Under the pieces are notes generated by a model. The model searched no databases and was not told the DNA's origin. It was given only the letters and a program-made list of their open reading frames with translations. Shown here in pieces: positions 28,259 to 41,000 of a DNA stretch of 64,000 nucleotides; position 1 is the stretch's first letter, and the number at the start of each line of letters is the position of its first letter. The stretch is from Perkinsus marinus ATCC 50983 (taxonomy: Eukaryota; Perkinsozoa; Perkinsida; Perkinsidae), in contig NW_003205427.1 in NCBI RefSeq assembly GCF_000006405.1, positions 182,519 to 246,518 on the forward strand. The letters are read 5' to 3'. The translations under genes and the position numbers were made by a program.

Positions 28259-31200
28259 TCTGGCTCCGATGCGGGGACGCCCCCAATGTTTTGCGACATC
28301 TTTGTTCTCGAGGAGAGTGCCCCCGACGAAGCTCAAGTCCTTGACGCCCTTGGGGCCTCCCCGGACACCGATAAGTTGTCTGACATCGTTCTTGACTGCC
28401 TAGAGAAGGCCATTGTATCTGGCCAGCCATCTGAACTACAATCTGTCGTAGACCAGCTATCCCACCATGTTCTGGTCTCTCTGGTGGACTCCATCCCTGA
28501 AGCCGTCAAGCTTTATCTAGTTGACATAGCCCACGACGAGATCACGGACTACGTTCAAAAGCGCATTGGGGACGCCTGCGAGATAGCCTCGGCTGGGCTG
28601 GTGCCCTCCGAGACCACCAAGAAGCTGGTGGAGCATCTCCCCCCTATGGTGTTGCATACTGTCCTCCAGTCTGAGGTCATCGCCGGATTCCCCTCGGCGA
28701 AGGCTTTGGCGACCCACTGCCGGCGCAAGAATCTTTCCTCTCTTTTGGAACTCAAGAGTTCCGAGAGTAGCCCCTTCAGTCCTGACTGGGGAGCCCGGCT
28801 GGTTCAGCAAAAGCGAATGTCCTCCACCAGCAGTAATGAACAGCCAGTCTCCGGTTCGCCACGGTTCTCGGCGCCCCTTATGGGTGGGCTTCAACCCCTA
28901 GTCGCCTCGAGTCACGACGATATCTCAAGATCGCGTGGAAGACACTCGATCTCCCCATCTCGCGCGGTCTTCAGTGGTCTATCCTCCCAAATGGGTCCCT
29001 CAGGGTCAGCTCGTGAAAGTCATGTGATCCTGAGACCGAACCCAGGAGCATCAAGTCAAGACAGGCGCAGGGTTGCCTCGAAAGACGCTGACAAGGCTGC
29101 GGCCGCTTTCAAGGGAGGTCCCTTCAAAGGCGTGTCAGACGCACGAGGTCTCTCCGGCTTTTGGAGACAAGTGGACCGTATGGTCTTGCGACGAGGTTGG
29201 CTTACCCGAGGGGCTGAGCATTACTTCCTTCTGACTAACTTAGTCGACGAATCGGCCTTAGAACAGGCTATTGCCGACAGGGACCCTATTACGGCTGACG
29301 ACTTCGCACTGGCCGTTGACGCGATCCACTCGACTTTGAAGGAGGAGTGTGGCGGTCACTTTGAGGCGGAGAAGCTCCTGACTGAGCCTACGGGGCGCGG
29401 CCCACAAGAACCTTTGACTGATTACATTGGAAGGCTCGATGACTGGCTACGACGTTGCTCACTCGCAGGGACTCCGCTCACTGACGCCCTTATTATCCGC
29501 GCCTTTCGCCGTGGTGTAAATGATGAGAACTGCCAGGAGGCCTCCTATGAGTATCCCGGGACATGGTCACGCTTTCGAGTCAAGGCTCTCACTCGCGCCG
29601 CTAGAGCCGATGCTGACCGGGCGAGTAAGCCCCGCAACCCGCCGAAAGCAATCGCCCCGACTGCAGCCGGTGACAGGGGGGCACCCTACGCCAGACCTGC
29701 GTCATCAGCAACGCCAACTTCCTCCTATAAAAAGGCGAGCTTTGCCGGAACTCACTGAGAGGCAAATGTACAAAGGGAGAGCGGTGCCCTTTCAGACACC
29801 TAGGCCCTACAGAGTGTCGCCGATGGGCGGCTGAAGGGCGTTGTCGGTTTGGTAGCGCATGTAAGTTTCGCCACGACCGTACGGATGACAAAGCCACCTC
29901 AAAGGGTGGTGGCCACGGACGTTCCCAAGCCTCTTCCTCACAGTCTCTCCAAGCAATAGCACCCGATGGGGACCCGGAAGAGTCCGCTCTATCTCGATCC
30001 TCAGAGGTTGAGGAAGAGCAGTTACAGATGCTTTGGGTGGTCAAACAGTCGTCCGAGTCCTGTCAGCACAGGCAACTCGGGCCGATGCTGACCTTATATC
30101 CCAAGGGACAGGCACCTCTCAAAGCCCTACTAGACTCGGGCGCTGTGAGGAATTACGTTGGCCGTGACCTGGCCACGCTCAGGGGGTGGACCATCACGCC
30201 ATGTTCGACTTCCGCGAAGCTCGCGAACGGGTCTGTGGTGAAGCTGGATGGCACGGTCCAGGTCAAGGTTACTCGGCACGGGAAGGAGCACTTATTGAAC
30301 TTCTCTGTGCTTCCCGGACGGGGGTCTCCGAACGGAGTCGATGGCTCAACTTGCATACTGGGAGTCCAGTCCATGTGCGCGCTTAAGATTTCTATGTACT
30401 TTGACGAGGTGGACGGAAGCCGCCAGGTGACGATTCGCAGCCCCGCCCAGCGCCAGGGGGAGCTTGCCCCGGCAAGGCTGGAGGAGGAGGGTCGTCTCCA
30501 CTTCGTGGTTCTCGAGAACGAGGACCTATCAGTAATGGTCGTTGAGGATAGCGACAATTTGGTTCTGCGGTGCGAGGAGCTCTCCAATGAGACTTTGCTT
30601 GATGCCCCTTCGACCTATCGCACACGCTCTACGCTTCCGAACAGTTCCGCTCGGCTCACCGAAAACTGGCGCCAGGTCAAGGCAGCACCGGACTATTCTA
30701 TTAAGATTGCTTGCCGAGTCAGAGACGAAGGACTGCCCAGAGCACACACACGCGGTGGAGGTCCGCTGGACATCATCCCCACTCGTTCGGCAAGGACCGG
30801 TTTATGACTACTCGAAAAGCCTTTTCGCGGCACTCGACTCCCCCCAGCAGAAGTCGTACCATGAAGAGCTGGAGCGGTTTCAGTCCCGGGGATGGTGGGA
30901 ACCTCTGCACGAAGACGGGGTTGACGGCAAGGGTGGGGTCGCCCTACCCGAGGCCATTGCCTTTCCAGTGGTACAAGGTGTGAAAGTCAGGCCATGCATT
31001 GATTTGCGCCGGGGAAATGCTATCTCGCCGCCAAGTTCTTATCCAGGCGACTCTTGCGCGGTCATCCTTGCCCAAGTCCGTGTTGCCATTGCGGCGATCG
31101 CCCGAGCGGCGAGACAGAGGCAAAAGGAAGGGGCCAAGCCAGAGCGCTTATCCTTTTGTACCCTGGACGCGGCGACCGCCTTCTATAGAATCACGCTCCA

Positions 31201-33845
31201 TGACCGCACCGCTGTGATCAGGTCGCTCGGTCGCCGGTTTGTGGCACGTCGACTGGTATTTGGGCTTCGCTGTGGTCCAGCAGTGCTACGCGAAGCACTC
31301 ACATGTTTGATCGATGACGCCATGCTGCGCGTGAGTTCCGAAATCAACGATCCTCTGCTACTCCACTGGGAGTATGTGGATGATATCTGCCTACTTGGCG
31401 GACACCAGGCCGTCCAGCGCCTCAAGTCGGAGATCATCTGCTTGGGTGGCTCATGGGGGTTTGAGTTCACCCCTGCGAAGTGTCATTTACTGACGTTCTC
31501 TTCGGAAGGGCAGGTTGAGAGATTCGACTCCTTCCGCCACCTTGGCGTCGACTTTACGTATCGTGAAGACCACCCAACCGGTCAAGGGACCCTAGTTCTT
31601 CGGTGCGTTACCGCCTCCGAGCCGCACTCTCAGACCTTCAGAGAGGGCCAAAGAGTTTGCAAGCGTTCCCTGTTCCGAGCGGCTGGTGCCGCCTTTGATC
31701 CTCTCGGTCTTCACGGCGACAGGGGCCTGGCAGCCGACTATATACGGAGAGTATCTGGTAAGTGGAAAGCAGGCTGGGACCAAGATGTTCCTCTGGGGAA
31801 GGACGAGGCTAAGACGCTAACAATCGCTATCGGCATCCTCAGCGCTCGTTCGAGAGATTGTGACCATGAGGTCAGCTTTGTGGCGGACACCCTGGAGGTC
31901 GCCTGTGATGCCAGTCCCTTTGGCATTGGATTTATCGCCACGCTGTCTAGCGGAAGTTCGTCTCGTGTGGCGCTCTCCAGCAGAGCCAGAGCCCTGCGCG
32001 GACCGATGCTCAACTGGCACCAAAACCGTAAAGAGGCTTACGGACTGGCAGCAGCGCACGTGTTCGCCGACGCGTTGGTTCCTCATCTTAATGGCCTGGG
32101 TCTGAAGTTTCTCTCCGACTCACGAACCGCGCTTTCATGGTTACGAGGTGGCTCGAAGCTCACATGCAAGTCGGTCGAGCGTCTCGCAATATCTCGGCTC
32201 TGCGAAGCTATCGCCGATGTGCGCGAGGCCTGGCAACGGAAGTACATGTTGACCCCCGAGCTGTTGCATATCCCTGCGGAGCAGAACTCCGAGTCGGACA
32301 GCCTCAGCAGGCTCGCTTTTTCCTGGGGTATCCCCGACAGTATCATCTTCGAAGGTCGCGGTGTGATGCACACCAAAGCGGTCGCGGTTTTTGATGAAGA
32401 CGGCGGCTCAGGCTCCTCTGAAGATTATCCTACCGTATGTGAAGTTGAGAATCAGCTAAGGGTCATTGCAACAGTCCATCCAGCATCGCAAGGCGTCCTG
32501 GAGTTCGGTATGGAGCATGGAAGACCATCCAGGCAGCGGCTCCTCGCTCTCCAGTGGGCTTCCCCGACGGCCAACTTTATACTCAGATCCCTCGGTTCAT
32601 CCCCACCACCGGACGTTGCCCCGGTAGGGCCCGCTACAGCCCCGATACCGGGAGTGGCGGCAGAACTTCCTGATTTCTCTTTGGCTGACGATGGTATTCT
32701 AATGAAGAGGTCCCAAACCCCGAAGGTGAACGGAGTCTCCGCGACTCGTACATGTTATTATGTTCCCACGGATACTTCCGAGGGAAAGCAGCACGCACAT
32801 TCGATCGTCGATGCATACCATCGTGAAACTGGCTGCCTTAATCGTCGTTACATACGATGGTTGGTGTCCAGATGCTTTCATATACCTCGGCTCCGTTCCT
32901 TCATTGAGGTTGTGTGCGGCACCTGTGAAGGGTGTCGTTTGTCATTTAACAGGCGCTTTTATTCCACAACTGACTCAGCTCGCTCTCTTCGCACTGGCGT
33001 GCAGGAGTGTTGGTCTACGGTTTCAGCTGACCTTGCCGAGATGGGCTGGGATCGCAAGCGCAGACTTTGCGCGGTATTGGTGCTGACGTGCCATTTTAGC
33101 GGATTCACTGTGGTATCCCCTTTGAAGGATCAGAAAAGTGCCACAGTGGCGACCGAGATGGCTAGCCTCTTCGATTTATTGGGTGCTCCGGCCTTGCTTC
33201 GCACTGATGGAGGCCCGTGTTTCCGTGGACGTCCACTAGCTGAAATGCTCTCGCTAAGAGCAGTGGAGCATCGGGTGGTGTCGCCATATGCTCCTTTTTC
33301 AAACGGCTTAGCAGAGCGCGCTGTCGCCAGTGTCAAGTTCCTGGCGAGGCAGCTCGGTGATAAGAAGACCTGGCCAACAACGTTAGGGAAGGTTATCCGT
33401 CGGCTCAATTGTAAGCCTTTTTTGGACACTGACTTTTCACCTTTTGAGATATTCTACGGTCGTGTATCCCGGTTGAGCCCTGAGAATTCGCTTGCACAAG
33501 GGGCTGTTGACGGTGGTGCCCCCGTTGCTAGAGCAGAGGTCCGCGATGAAATTACCAAGCTCGTCAAAGCTGCTATCGCAGCTCGCGAGCAGGTCTTGAG
33601 CGATGTCCGTGGTCTCCGCAGGAAGGGACCGCCACCGGTCGGCTCAACTGTTGTTCTTTTCAACCCTGACACACTGGGACGCGGCGGTAGGTACGCTCCT
33701 GATGTGTACCGCGTGCATGAGATTGTACGCGGGGTTGTTCTAAGATTAGTTAATGCCTCGATCCCACCGGACGAGGTCACATCCCAATTGATTAAGGAAA
33801 CTCATTATGCCAACGTTCGTCCTTGTAATCTTCCATCCGGGGGCA

Positions 33846-34090
33846 TGTAGAGTAAAGGATGGTCGATCACAACAGACCACGCCAGCTCCATTATAGAGCG
33901 GCTCCCTTTTCGTCGCGCATGCGTGCTTGTGCACGCGTACTCATGCTCATCAGATCGATCTCGCTATGGCCGGATGGCCCCTTTTTACGACGATTCAAGT
34001 TCTTAGGATGAGACTGAGTAGTTCTTCTTCTGAGTCCAAATGGCACTTCCGAGTAGTGTTAGTCAACGAGGGGCTCCCGCTAATCCCACA
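33846..34090 (+). repeat. BEL/Pao 3' LTR
   Basis: The same ends as the 5' LTR. It is preceded by a short purine stretch (GGGGGCA) that may act as the plus-strand primer, and followed by target duplication CATGG. Confidence 0.9.
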
Positions 34091-34162
34091 CATGGGTATC
34101 GGGGAGTCGACTTTCGGTGTGGTGGAGACAAAACTCAGGTGGCTTTCTACTGTGGCACAGTG

Positions 34163-34314
34163 AAGGGACGGACACAGTCGTTGGTCTGTGAAGGTGGGGC
34201 CTCCTAATGACAATGATACAGAGTCACCAACCGCTTCAGCGGCACCCATCCCAGCTAGGGACGAAGCCACCAATCCGCAATCTAGGATCTGGAAATCCTG
34301 GATGGATTTCATGG
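34163..34314. other. short spacer between split host gene and duplication copy B
   Basis: About 150 bp with no supported gene. Copy-B homology to copy A becomes recognisable from about 34315. Confidence 0.4.
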
Positions 34315-34399
34315 TAAAGGAACGGAGGAGGGTATCAGTGCTGTAGTAGGTGTGTGTCTTGGTCTCCTCAGCAACTGTGGTTGGCCACGTCATGGGTTC

Positions 34400-34869
34400 A
34401 TAGAGGAGTCTATGGGAGGAACCTTTCTGTGGAAGGAGATCGCCACCCCCTTTCCCTTGCCCCAGGGCATACAGCGTATATTGAACGAGACGCTGTAGGT
34501 GGAAGTTGGTGTGCCCATCGAACATTGAGGTTTAGATGGTTTCTTGCTGTCGAAGGAGTAGCATGTCTGTAATCAGAGGCGGCTAGACTAGTGCGAGTGA
34601 GTTTTGAAATTGATTGTTCGGAGTAGCAGACTGTCCTCGGGCAAGAGAGCTGACGGCTCCGAGTGGAATCCATGTGAAGACTGAATCACTTGATCCTTTC
34701 TAAGCTCCATGCTTAGCCTTGACTGCTCACGGAAGTGGATAGTGAGCTCGTCGGGAGGCCTCAATTGACGCTCCCGAGTATTCCAGAACTGAGTGCTATC
34801 TTGGTGATCACTTCGGACGACCTTTGCGTCGTAGTGCAAGCAGACATGACTGAACGTTTTATACTTCAT
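34400..34869 (-). CDS. minus-strand orphan gene, copy B (probably decayed at 3' end)
   Basis: ATG at 34869 opens KYKTFSHVCLHYDAKVVRSD, parallel to copy A, with QLRPPDELTIHFREQSRLSM and LPEDSLLL conserved. One 12-bp deletion removes four codons without changing frame. Downstream, the stretch matching copy A's second open region contains stop codons, so the gene may be shortened or a pseudogene. It faces the copy-B VTT gene start at 35013. Confidence 0.4.
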
Positions 34870-35012
34870 CAGGAGCTCAGATTGAGTCTTGCTAGGGGCC
34901 TCATTTCCATGTGATCAATCCATGCCTTCACCTTGTTTCGTTATCGCATGGAAGTAACAGTAGTAGTATTGGTGATGGTAATTGATTTTCTCGATTTTGT
35001 CGAAGATATTGT

Positions 35013-38000
35013 ATGATATCCCTCCCCCTCCTCTCAAGAGAGAGCTTTAAGACGTTATGGAAGCCTTTGGTCCCATTTCTCGTTATTGCATCGCTGCTGG
35101 TCGAATTGAAGCACAAGCATGCGTGGTCGGGACTGCTCCCCTCCTTTAGGGAAGTAAGAGGCATTGTTTAGCTCAGGTGTCTGGGCGGTGGTTATCAATT
35201 TGGGAAAATAATATGCACATGTGTCGGCGACAATGTGAAAATTTTGAGGAAATTACTGTTGGTTTCTGTACACTTTTACATTGAGTCGTATATGAACTCT
35301 TATGATTAGTGAGGAAACTCCTGAGCCCAGCTGAGGAAAGCGAACATACATTTCCAACACTGGTGGTTGTCACCTTAGGTGATAGAATATTTACAGTCCC
35401 TCTCGAGCCAGGACACCAGTTGTATAAAAGAATACAGTCTTATCGGAGGTGACTGTCGTCACTGCTGTGGTAGCGTAACAACTTTTTTGTTGTTGTTCAG
35501 TTATAGTTTTCCTATCGACCGTTTGTGGTATACCAATATCGGCCGTGGAGGTGACAGGAGGGATTCTCCTGAAGTGGTATGCTCTGACTACTCGTCATGT
35601 GCGTTGTGACGACCGCAAGCTCTTCCTCAATCATAGCTCAAAGGTTGGTCCTTCACTGAGACGCAATTCGGTAACGGGTAGAGAGAGAGATGATACCAGG
35701 TGCCGAATCTCTGCTGATGCAGATGACAGACGTTCAGAAAAAGGTTGAGATAACCCTGAATTGAATGCAATAGTGAAGAATGACGTACTTGCCGGAACGA
35801 CGAACGATCAACAATCGATATCGTACTAGAGGCAACTATGGCCGTTACACTATTGCATGAAAGTATCTTCGTGCATATCTACGATAACCGTCACAGGGCC
35901 CCCTAGACTGAGGCGAGCATGTGAGGATCAGTCTAATCTTGAGTGAAGGTTAACGCCGCTCCCGGATCAATCCAATCACCGATAGCAACAGCGTTCATCC
36001 TTGTTCTTGAATTCGACGTTACAGAATAATCTGCTCGTAGTTGGACCTTAAAGAGGACCGCCGCCGGAGGAACCAATCTCAAGACAGGTCTTGTGTTCGG
36101 GGGGGCGGTTTTAGATCTAGTGATCTTAGCCGAGTCGTCACACCATAGAGGGAGAAAGGCCTTAGACTTCTCCCCGCCGTCATGAACATGAACTCGTACG
36201 GCTTCGGCGTCACAGTCGATCACACGACCGATCATAAAGGCTTTATTGACGTCGTCCGAGACCGATACATCTTGAGTAGGGATCTCGTACAGGACGCATT
36301 CACCGGTCTTGAAAAGAGCTCCGTTGCCGGCTTCTCCGGATGCAAGTTTCTGAGCGTTGAGAGCAGGTTGCATTATTGGCCTCGCATCTCCTGCTGATGT
36401 GAGCTCTGTAGGGTGTACCCTCACGCCGGAGTCTAGCCTCACCGAAAGTATCCTGCCAGAGTACATATCATAGGTTAAGCTCTTAACGGAGTCCTCAACA
36501 CCTTGGTATAGGACGATATCACCAACCTTGCAGCTCAGGAAGCTACCCGATTTCTTGTCGGATTCTGCGACCCGGTTGAACAGGTTGTAATGACCCTTGA
36601 TGGCTGACTCAGCAGAATGCTCCTTGACGAAATCATCGGCAAAGTCGGTAACCATCTTCACCAGTTTGGTTTCATCGGCATCGGATAGTTCGATGCTCTC
36701 GCTCTGTGCATGAGGAGGCCCAGCTCGGTTCGACGTCAATGGGGTAGGCACGTCTTCGCCAAAGAGTCTCCGGAACACCCCAGAATTATAGTTGTAGGCG
36801 AATTCAGCAGATGCGAGGTGCATTTCAAGGTCACCGATGTCCTCACAATCCCCAGACTCATTAATGAAGGTCAGGGCTGTTGTTATCGCAGAATTTGCCC
36901 TCTCAACATTTGCGGACCCTTGGGGATGACGAACGCATGAGAATTTCAGTCGATAGCCGAGAACCGACCCGAGAAGCTTGCTCAGATCTGCGATGAAACC
37001 AGGACCGTTGTCGGATGACAGCTTTCTACATACCCCTCTCTTGCAGAACCACCTTCTGACAACCGTTTGCGCCGTCACAAGAGCCGACTTGTTCTTGACG
37101 TACTCCAGAGCCAACTCTCCGGTCAGCCGGTCCACCATGGAAAGGACCGCACCGGTCTCATGGATTCCGGTCAGCCTCTCTTTCAGAGGGGGTGGCAACT
37201 CTTTATGGTCTATTTGAAGCTCTTCGAATCGACCATATGGAAGTGGTGGTCGGGCCGGGACTTGTTTCCTCAAACGACGAGTCGACGTAGAGCATACAGG
37301 GCACTGAGAAACGTGCCTCTTCATATCGCTCATCATGCCAGGCCACCAGGCGGTCTCGCAGAGAACGTTCATGCTGGCCCCCACGCTCATGTGAGTCGCC
37401 CCACTAAGGAGCTCGTCATGGGAGAGGTAGAGCAACTGTTCCCTGAGATACCGGAGACCATCATACACCTCAATGACCTCATCGTTCAGCAAGTTTGCCT
37501 CGCAGTCGACTGGGACGACCAACACAAATCCCGACCGGGTGCCAGCGTAGACTGCGGCTGTGAAGAGTAACATCTGGTCAGAGAGAACGAACAGACCTGC
37601 ATCAGTCCACGATTTGATGGTACCGGTTCGGTCTTGTAGGGAATCCTTCTGGTGAGTGAGGAAGTTGTAGATTTCAGCGACAGTAACCCCTTGCCAAAGT
37701 GTCTCATCCTCGGCGTAGGCATCAACGATCTTTTCGCAAAGAGCCTCGTCCACGTCGAAAGCCGGGCGAAGATCAGGGCGTCCTCCGGGAAGGGCCGCGC
37801 AAGCAGGGGCGCCAAACCTCTCAGGAAGGGACTGAGACGCATACTCGTCCCCAAGACGGCTCAACATGTCGGCAATGGTATTTCGGGCACCGGGAACATG
37901 CTCCAAGGTGTGATCCAGGAAGGTCAATGCGGCGATGTTCTCCGACCATGAGATGAACCGCTTCGCCTTCAAAGAAGCTGCCGGGTCGTGAGGGACCTTC

Positions 38001-41000
38001 AATGTCTGCCATTGTCGAATGGCAGTGGTACTATCAGCCCATATGACAATGCTAGGACCGAGCTTGCCCTTCATGGCGTGATCGACCAACCGTGTCGTGG
38101 AGATCCAGAGCCTTATCCATCTCTTTGCACTACTATATATGGCATAGGCCTCCTTCTCCACTGTGTGCCATCGTTGTTGGGCTCCAGTTAGCGCCTTCGA
38201 CCATATTGAGACCAAAGCGGCACCTTCAAGGCGGGCTTCAGGGTTCCCAGCATTAGATGGGTCAAAGAGGACGTCAGCTTTAGCTCGGTACAATGCCCCA
38301 CCGGCGGCATAACCACTTGCATCCGTTTGTACGACCCACGAGTAGCCACCAGTGCAACCATTCACCTCGTCAAGGTCGCCGTGCAAGGCTAGGTTCTCCG
38401 TCGTCATCATATTGCAGAGTCTCGAGACTGCGTCCGGGCCTTGGGTATCGTTCCACGAGAACTTCTTCATGGTCGAGATGTCATGCAGGATACGTAGTTC
38501 ATCGCCCAAAGCAGAGAACGTACCACCTCTAAACGCCGTTGACGCCCAGTTTATAGAGCCAATGAGCCTTTTCACTTCCGTGGAGTTCTTAGGCTGATGG
38601 CGGAAAAGGGTCTTGAGCTTCTCCAAGTTGGCGTCAGATACCCGATAGAAGGGACCCTCGAAGAACAAACCGATGGCCGTCACGCTAGGACTGATACATG
38701 ACGGGACCTTATCGCTTACCTCCTTACGCATGCATTTCAAGGCAATCTCCACAAGGCGACGGCGGAGACGGCAGCGGTCTTCTGTTTCGGCATGCACAAG
38801 AAAATCGTCGACAAAAAGGGCCATCCAGTTCTTCCAATAACCGCCGTAGACGTAGGAGAGGGAGGTGTCGAGATGTCGCCCCCAGAAGAGAGCGCTCAAA
38901 CCCAGACCTTGAGAGCAAGTGCGAGACCGTATCAGTCGTCCATTCAGTCGAAACGTGAGCCATTTCTGACAAGGACTAGCAACCCGGCATCCGTGGAAAG
39001 CCGACGATACATCAATGATGGAGTATTGGCCGGTACACTGTGGTATCGAACGGATGAACCGATCTTGGTTCGGTATGAGTTGGCCTTCTCGTAAGTGTTG
39101 ATCAATCTGGATGGCCGCATTCAAGAGCCGCAGGTCGACCAGTACTCGGACCACTGGCAGGTCATCCTCCATGCGATCCTTCTTCTTCACGAAAGCCGGA
39201 GATACCCAAGCGTCGGGCTCGAGGTCGTTCTCGTCCAACTCATACCAGTGACCCTTAGCGATCTCGTTGTCGATGGCTCGATTGGTCGCCTCCCTCAGCC
39301 CGGATGGGACAGTATATGAGCGGTCCGCTTGGTAGGGGTGTGTGCCGGGTTTCAACTCGAAGCTGAGTGATGGGAGATCTCGCCCTTCTAGCTGCTTTAA
39401 GCAGAAAGTTTCAATCTCGTGGTCAGTGCCTTTCAGGAACCGGGCCTCAATCTCATCGAAAGGGTGACACTGCGGGCCTCGATCCAGACCATTGACGACG
39501 CTGCAAACTGGACTGGCTCGCCCACGGCATAGGGGTCTCAAAGGTACCTTCAAACCACAGTCTGTAATGTCAAGGCGAGGCACAGACCAACTAATGTTTG
39601 CCCCCATCTTTTGCATGCTGTTACTGCCAAGGATCATCCTTGCGTCAAAACAGAGGTGATCCATGTCGACAGCATAGGCTGAGACCACAACGCCTATGTC
39701 GAAATCGTCCGGCTCGAAGTACAGACCAATTTTGTAGAGGCCGAAAGTGTTGAGAGAATGGCCCGATGAGGACACGAAGCGATCAGCACCGGGCTGTTCT
39801 ACTCGTTCCCACTCGGGGTGCAGGGCCACCAACCGCTTGTCAACAAGATTTGGTACAGACAGAGTGTCAACAGCAACCACAAATCTCGCTGACGCGGAGA
39901 AGAACCGTGGAGCTGTGATATACAACAACTCATATGACCTCGACTCGGGTGACCTAAACAACCTCACCCGGTTCTCGCTGATGTCCTCGGAGACACGTCT
40001 GGTGCTCGTTATGAAGGTCTTGAAGGCCGCTTCCGTGCGTGCCTTGAGTATAGGGGTAGAGTGGTTCATATGGAACATTATAAGGACACTGATGACCATG
40101 GGGTTATCGAGCTCATAGGCCACTTCCATGTGTGAGCTAGTTTCCTCCAGTGTAGACACAGTGGTCCCCTTCTTGGATAGGGTATCAAACACTCCGTCCT
40201 TGTTCAACTTGTTCATAAGTTGTGGAAGAGTAGCACACCAGAAATAGTTATACAACCACCTATAGTGGGCTTTCATGTTTATGCATAAGGCCAGAAGGTG
40301 GGAAACATCTCTCCTTGTAGTAAATGTTGGGAATCTTCTCGATGAGATTGCGGAGACAGTAGTAGCCTCATTAGTAAGAGTCGCGTTGGACTTCTTCGTA
40401 ATGGAGTCGGAGTTACCGGTAGTCTTGAGAGTTTTACTATCGGTCTCTGATGTCGGTAGGATGACTGCCGTAGGAACCGTAGCATCAACTTTTTCTGAAG
40501 TTGTGACGACCGCAAGCTCTTCCTCAATCATAGCTCAAAGGTTGGTCCTTCACTGAGACGCAATTCGGTAACGGGTAGAGAGAGAGATGATACCAGGTGC
40601 CGAATCTCTGCTGATGCAGATGACAGACGTTCAGAAAAAGGTTGAGATAACCCTGAATTGAATGCAATAGTGAAGAATGACGTACTTGCCGGAACGACGA
40701 ACGATCAACAATCGATATCGTACTAGAGGCAACTATGGCCGTTACACTATTGCATGAAAGTATCTTCGTGCATATCTACGATAACCGTCACAGCGTCTCT
40801 ATGATGGTGGTCGCGGTCCTCAGGCGTGCGCTCCTGGTGGCGTTCCCAGCTAAGACCATGGGTTGTGCAGTATCCTTCCTTATGGGAAGGTATTTCTGGT
40901 GAGTCTTGGCTGCTACTGATGGGAGGCTTCGTGACGACAGTGACACTCTTAGGTTTGATTTCGTGCGTTCTGCGTTGGACAAGAGCGACTACTATAATGC

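Larger units (their letters stand above)
27987..34090 (+). mobile_element. BEL/Pao LTR retrotransposon
   Basis: It is bounded by TG...CA LTRs (27987-28258 and 33846-34090) and a 5-bp target duplication CATGG (27982-27986, 34091-34095). Parts in order: gag-like region (28208-29758), a CCCH-type zinc finger (29815-29874), retropepsin-like protease (DSGA motif, in 30028-30807), then pol (30542-33850) with RT (YVDD at 31373-31384), the BEL/Pao connection signature (AAGAAFDPLGLHGDRGLA), RNase H and integrase with an H-H-C-C finger and D-D-E residues. A 17-base putative primer site (28261-28277) begins 2 nt after the first LTR. LTRs are nearly identical apart from a length difference, so insertion is recent. 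It looks whole or nearly so; gag, protease and pol lie in different frames, as families using frameshift or read-through allow. Confidence 0.9.
27352..34162 (+). pseudogene. host gene split by a BEL/Pao element in its last exon
   Basis: Left of the element, ATG at 27354 opens an exon to about 27506 (TANSSHGGGSGRIHLCQDPC). A second covers about 27560-27790 (ITVAMPDAIMRAIGDGERAA). A third runs from about 27803 to 27986, encoding PDIEKLVELQDTLKRLDEED and DVDELLATLNSAVGLLTESYM. Right of the element (34091-34162) the same frame continues as GIGESTFGVVETKLRWLSTV, AQ and TGA. The two sides join across the 5-bp target duplication, so the element sits in a coding exon. The helical end has a faint TFIIS N-terminal/LW-domain look. 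In this genome copy the last 23 codons are displaced by 6.1 kb. Confidence 0.6.
35605..40792 (-). mobile_element. Ty3/gypsy-type LTR retrotransposon, very young
   Basis: LTRs 35605-35895 and 40502-40792 (291 bp each, TG...CA) appear identical. The 4-bp target duplication GCGT is at 35601-35604 and 40793-40796, and copy A shows the empty site. A single open frame of 1532 codons (40531 down to 35933) carries in order a protease-like region, RT (LFVDDFLVH near 38800), RNase H (QTDASGYAAGGALYR; WADSTTAIRQW), an H2C2 finger and integrase (SSDNGPGFIADLSKLLGSVL). RT-RNaseH-integrase order supports Ty3/gypsy. A separate classical gag is not recognisable; the N-terminal 250 or so residues may serve. 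It looks whole with no evident break. A G-run (GGGGGCCC) precedes the 3' LTR as a likely polypurine primer. Confidence 0.9.

Noticed and set aside
35933-40531. Copia (Ty1) assignment for the second LTR element
   Set aside because: Integrase follows RNase H rather than preceding RT, so the order is that of Ty3/gypsy.
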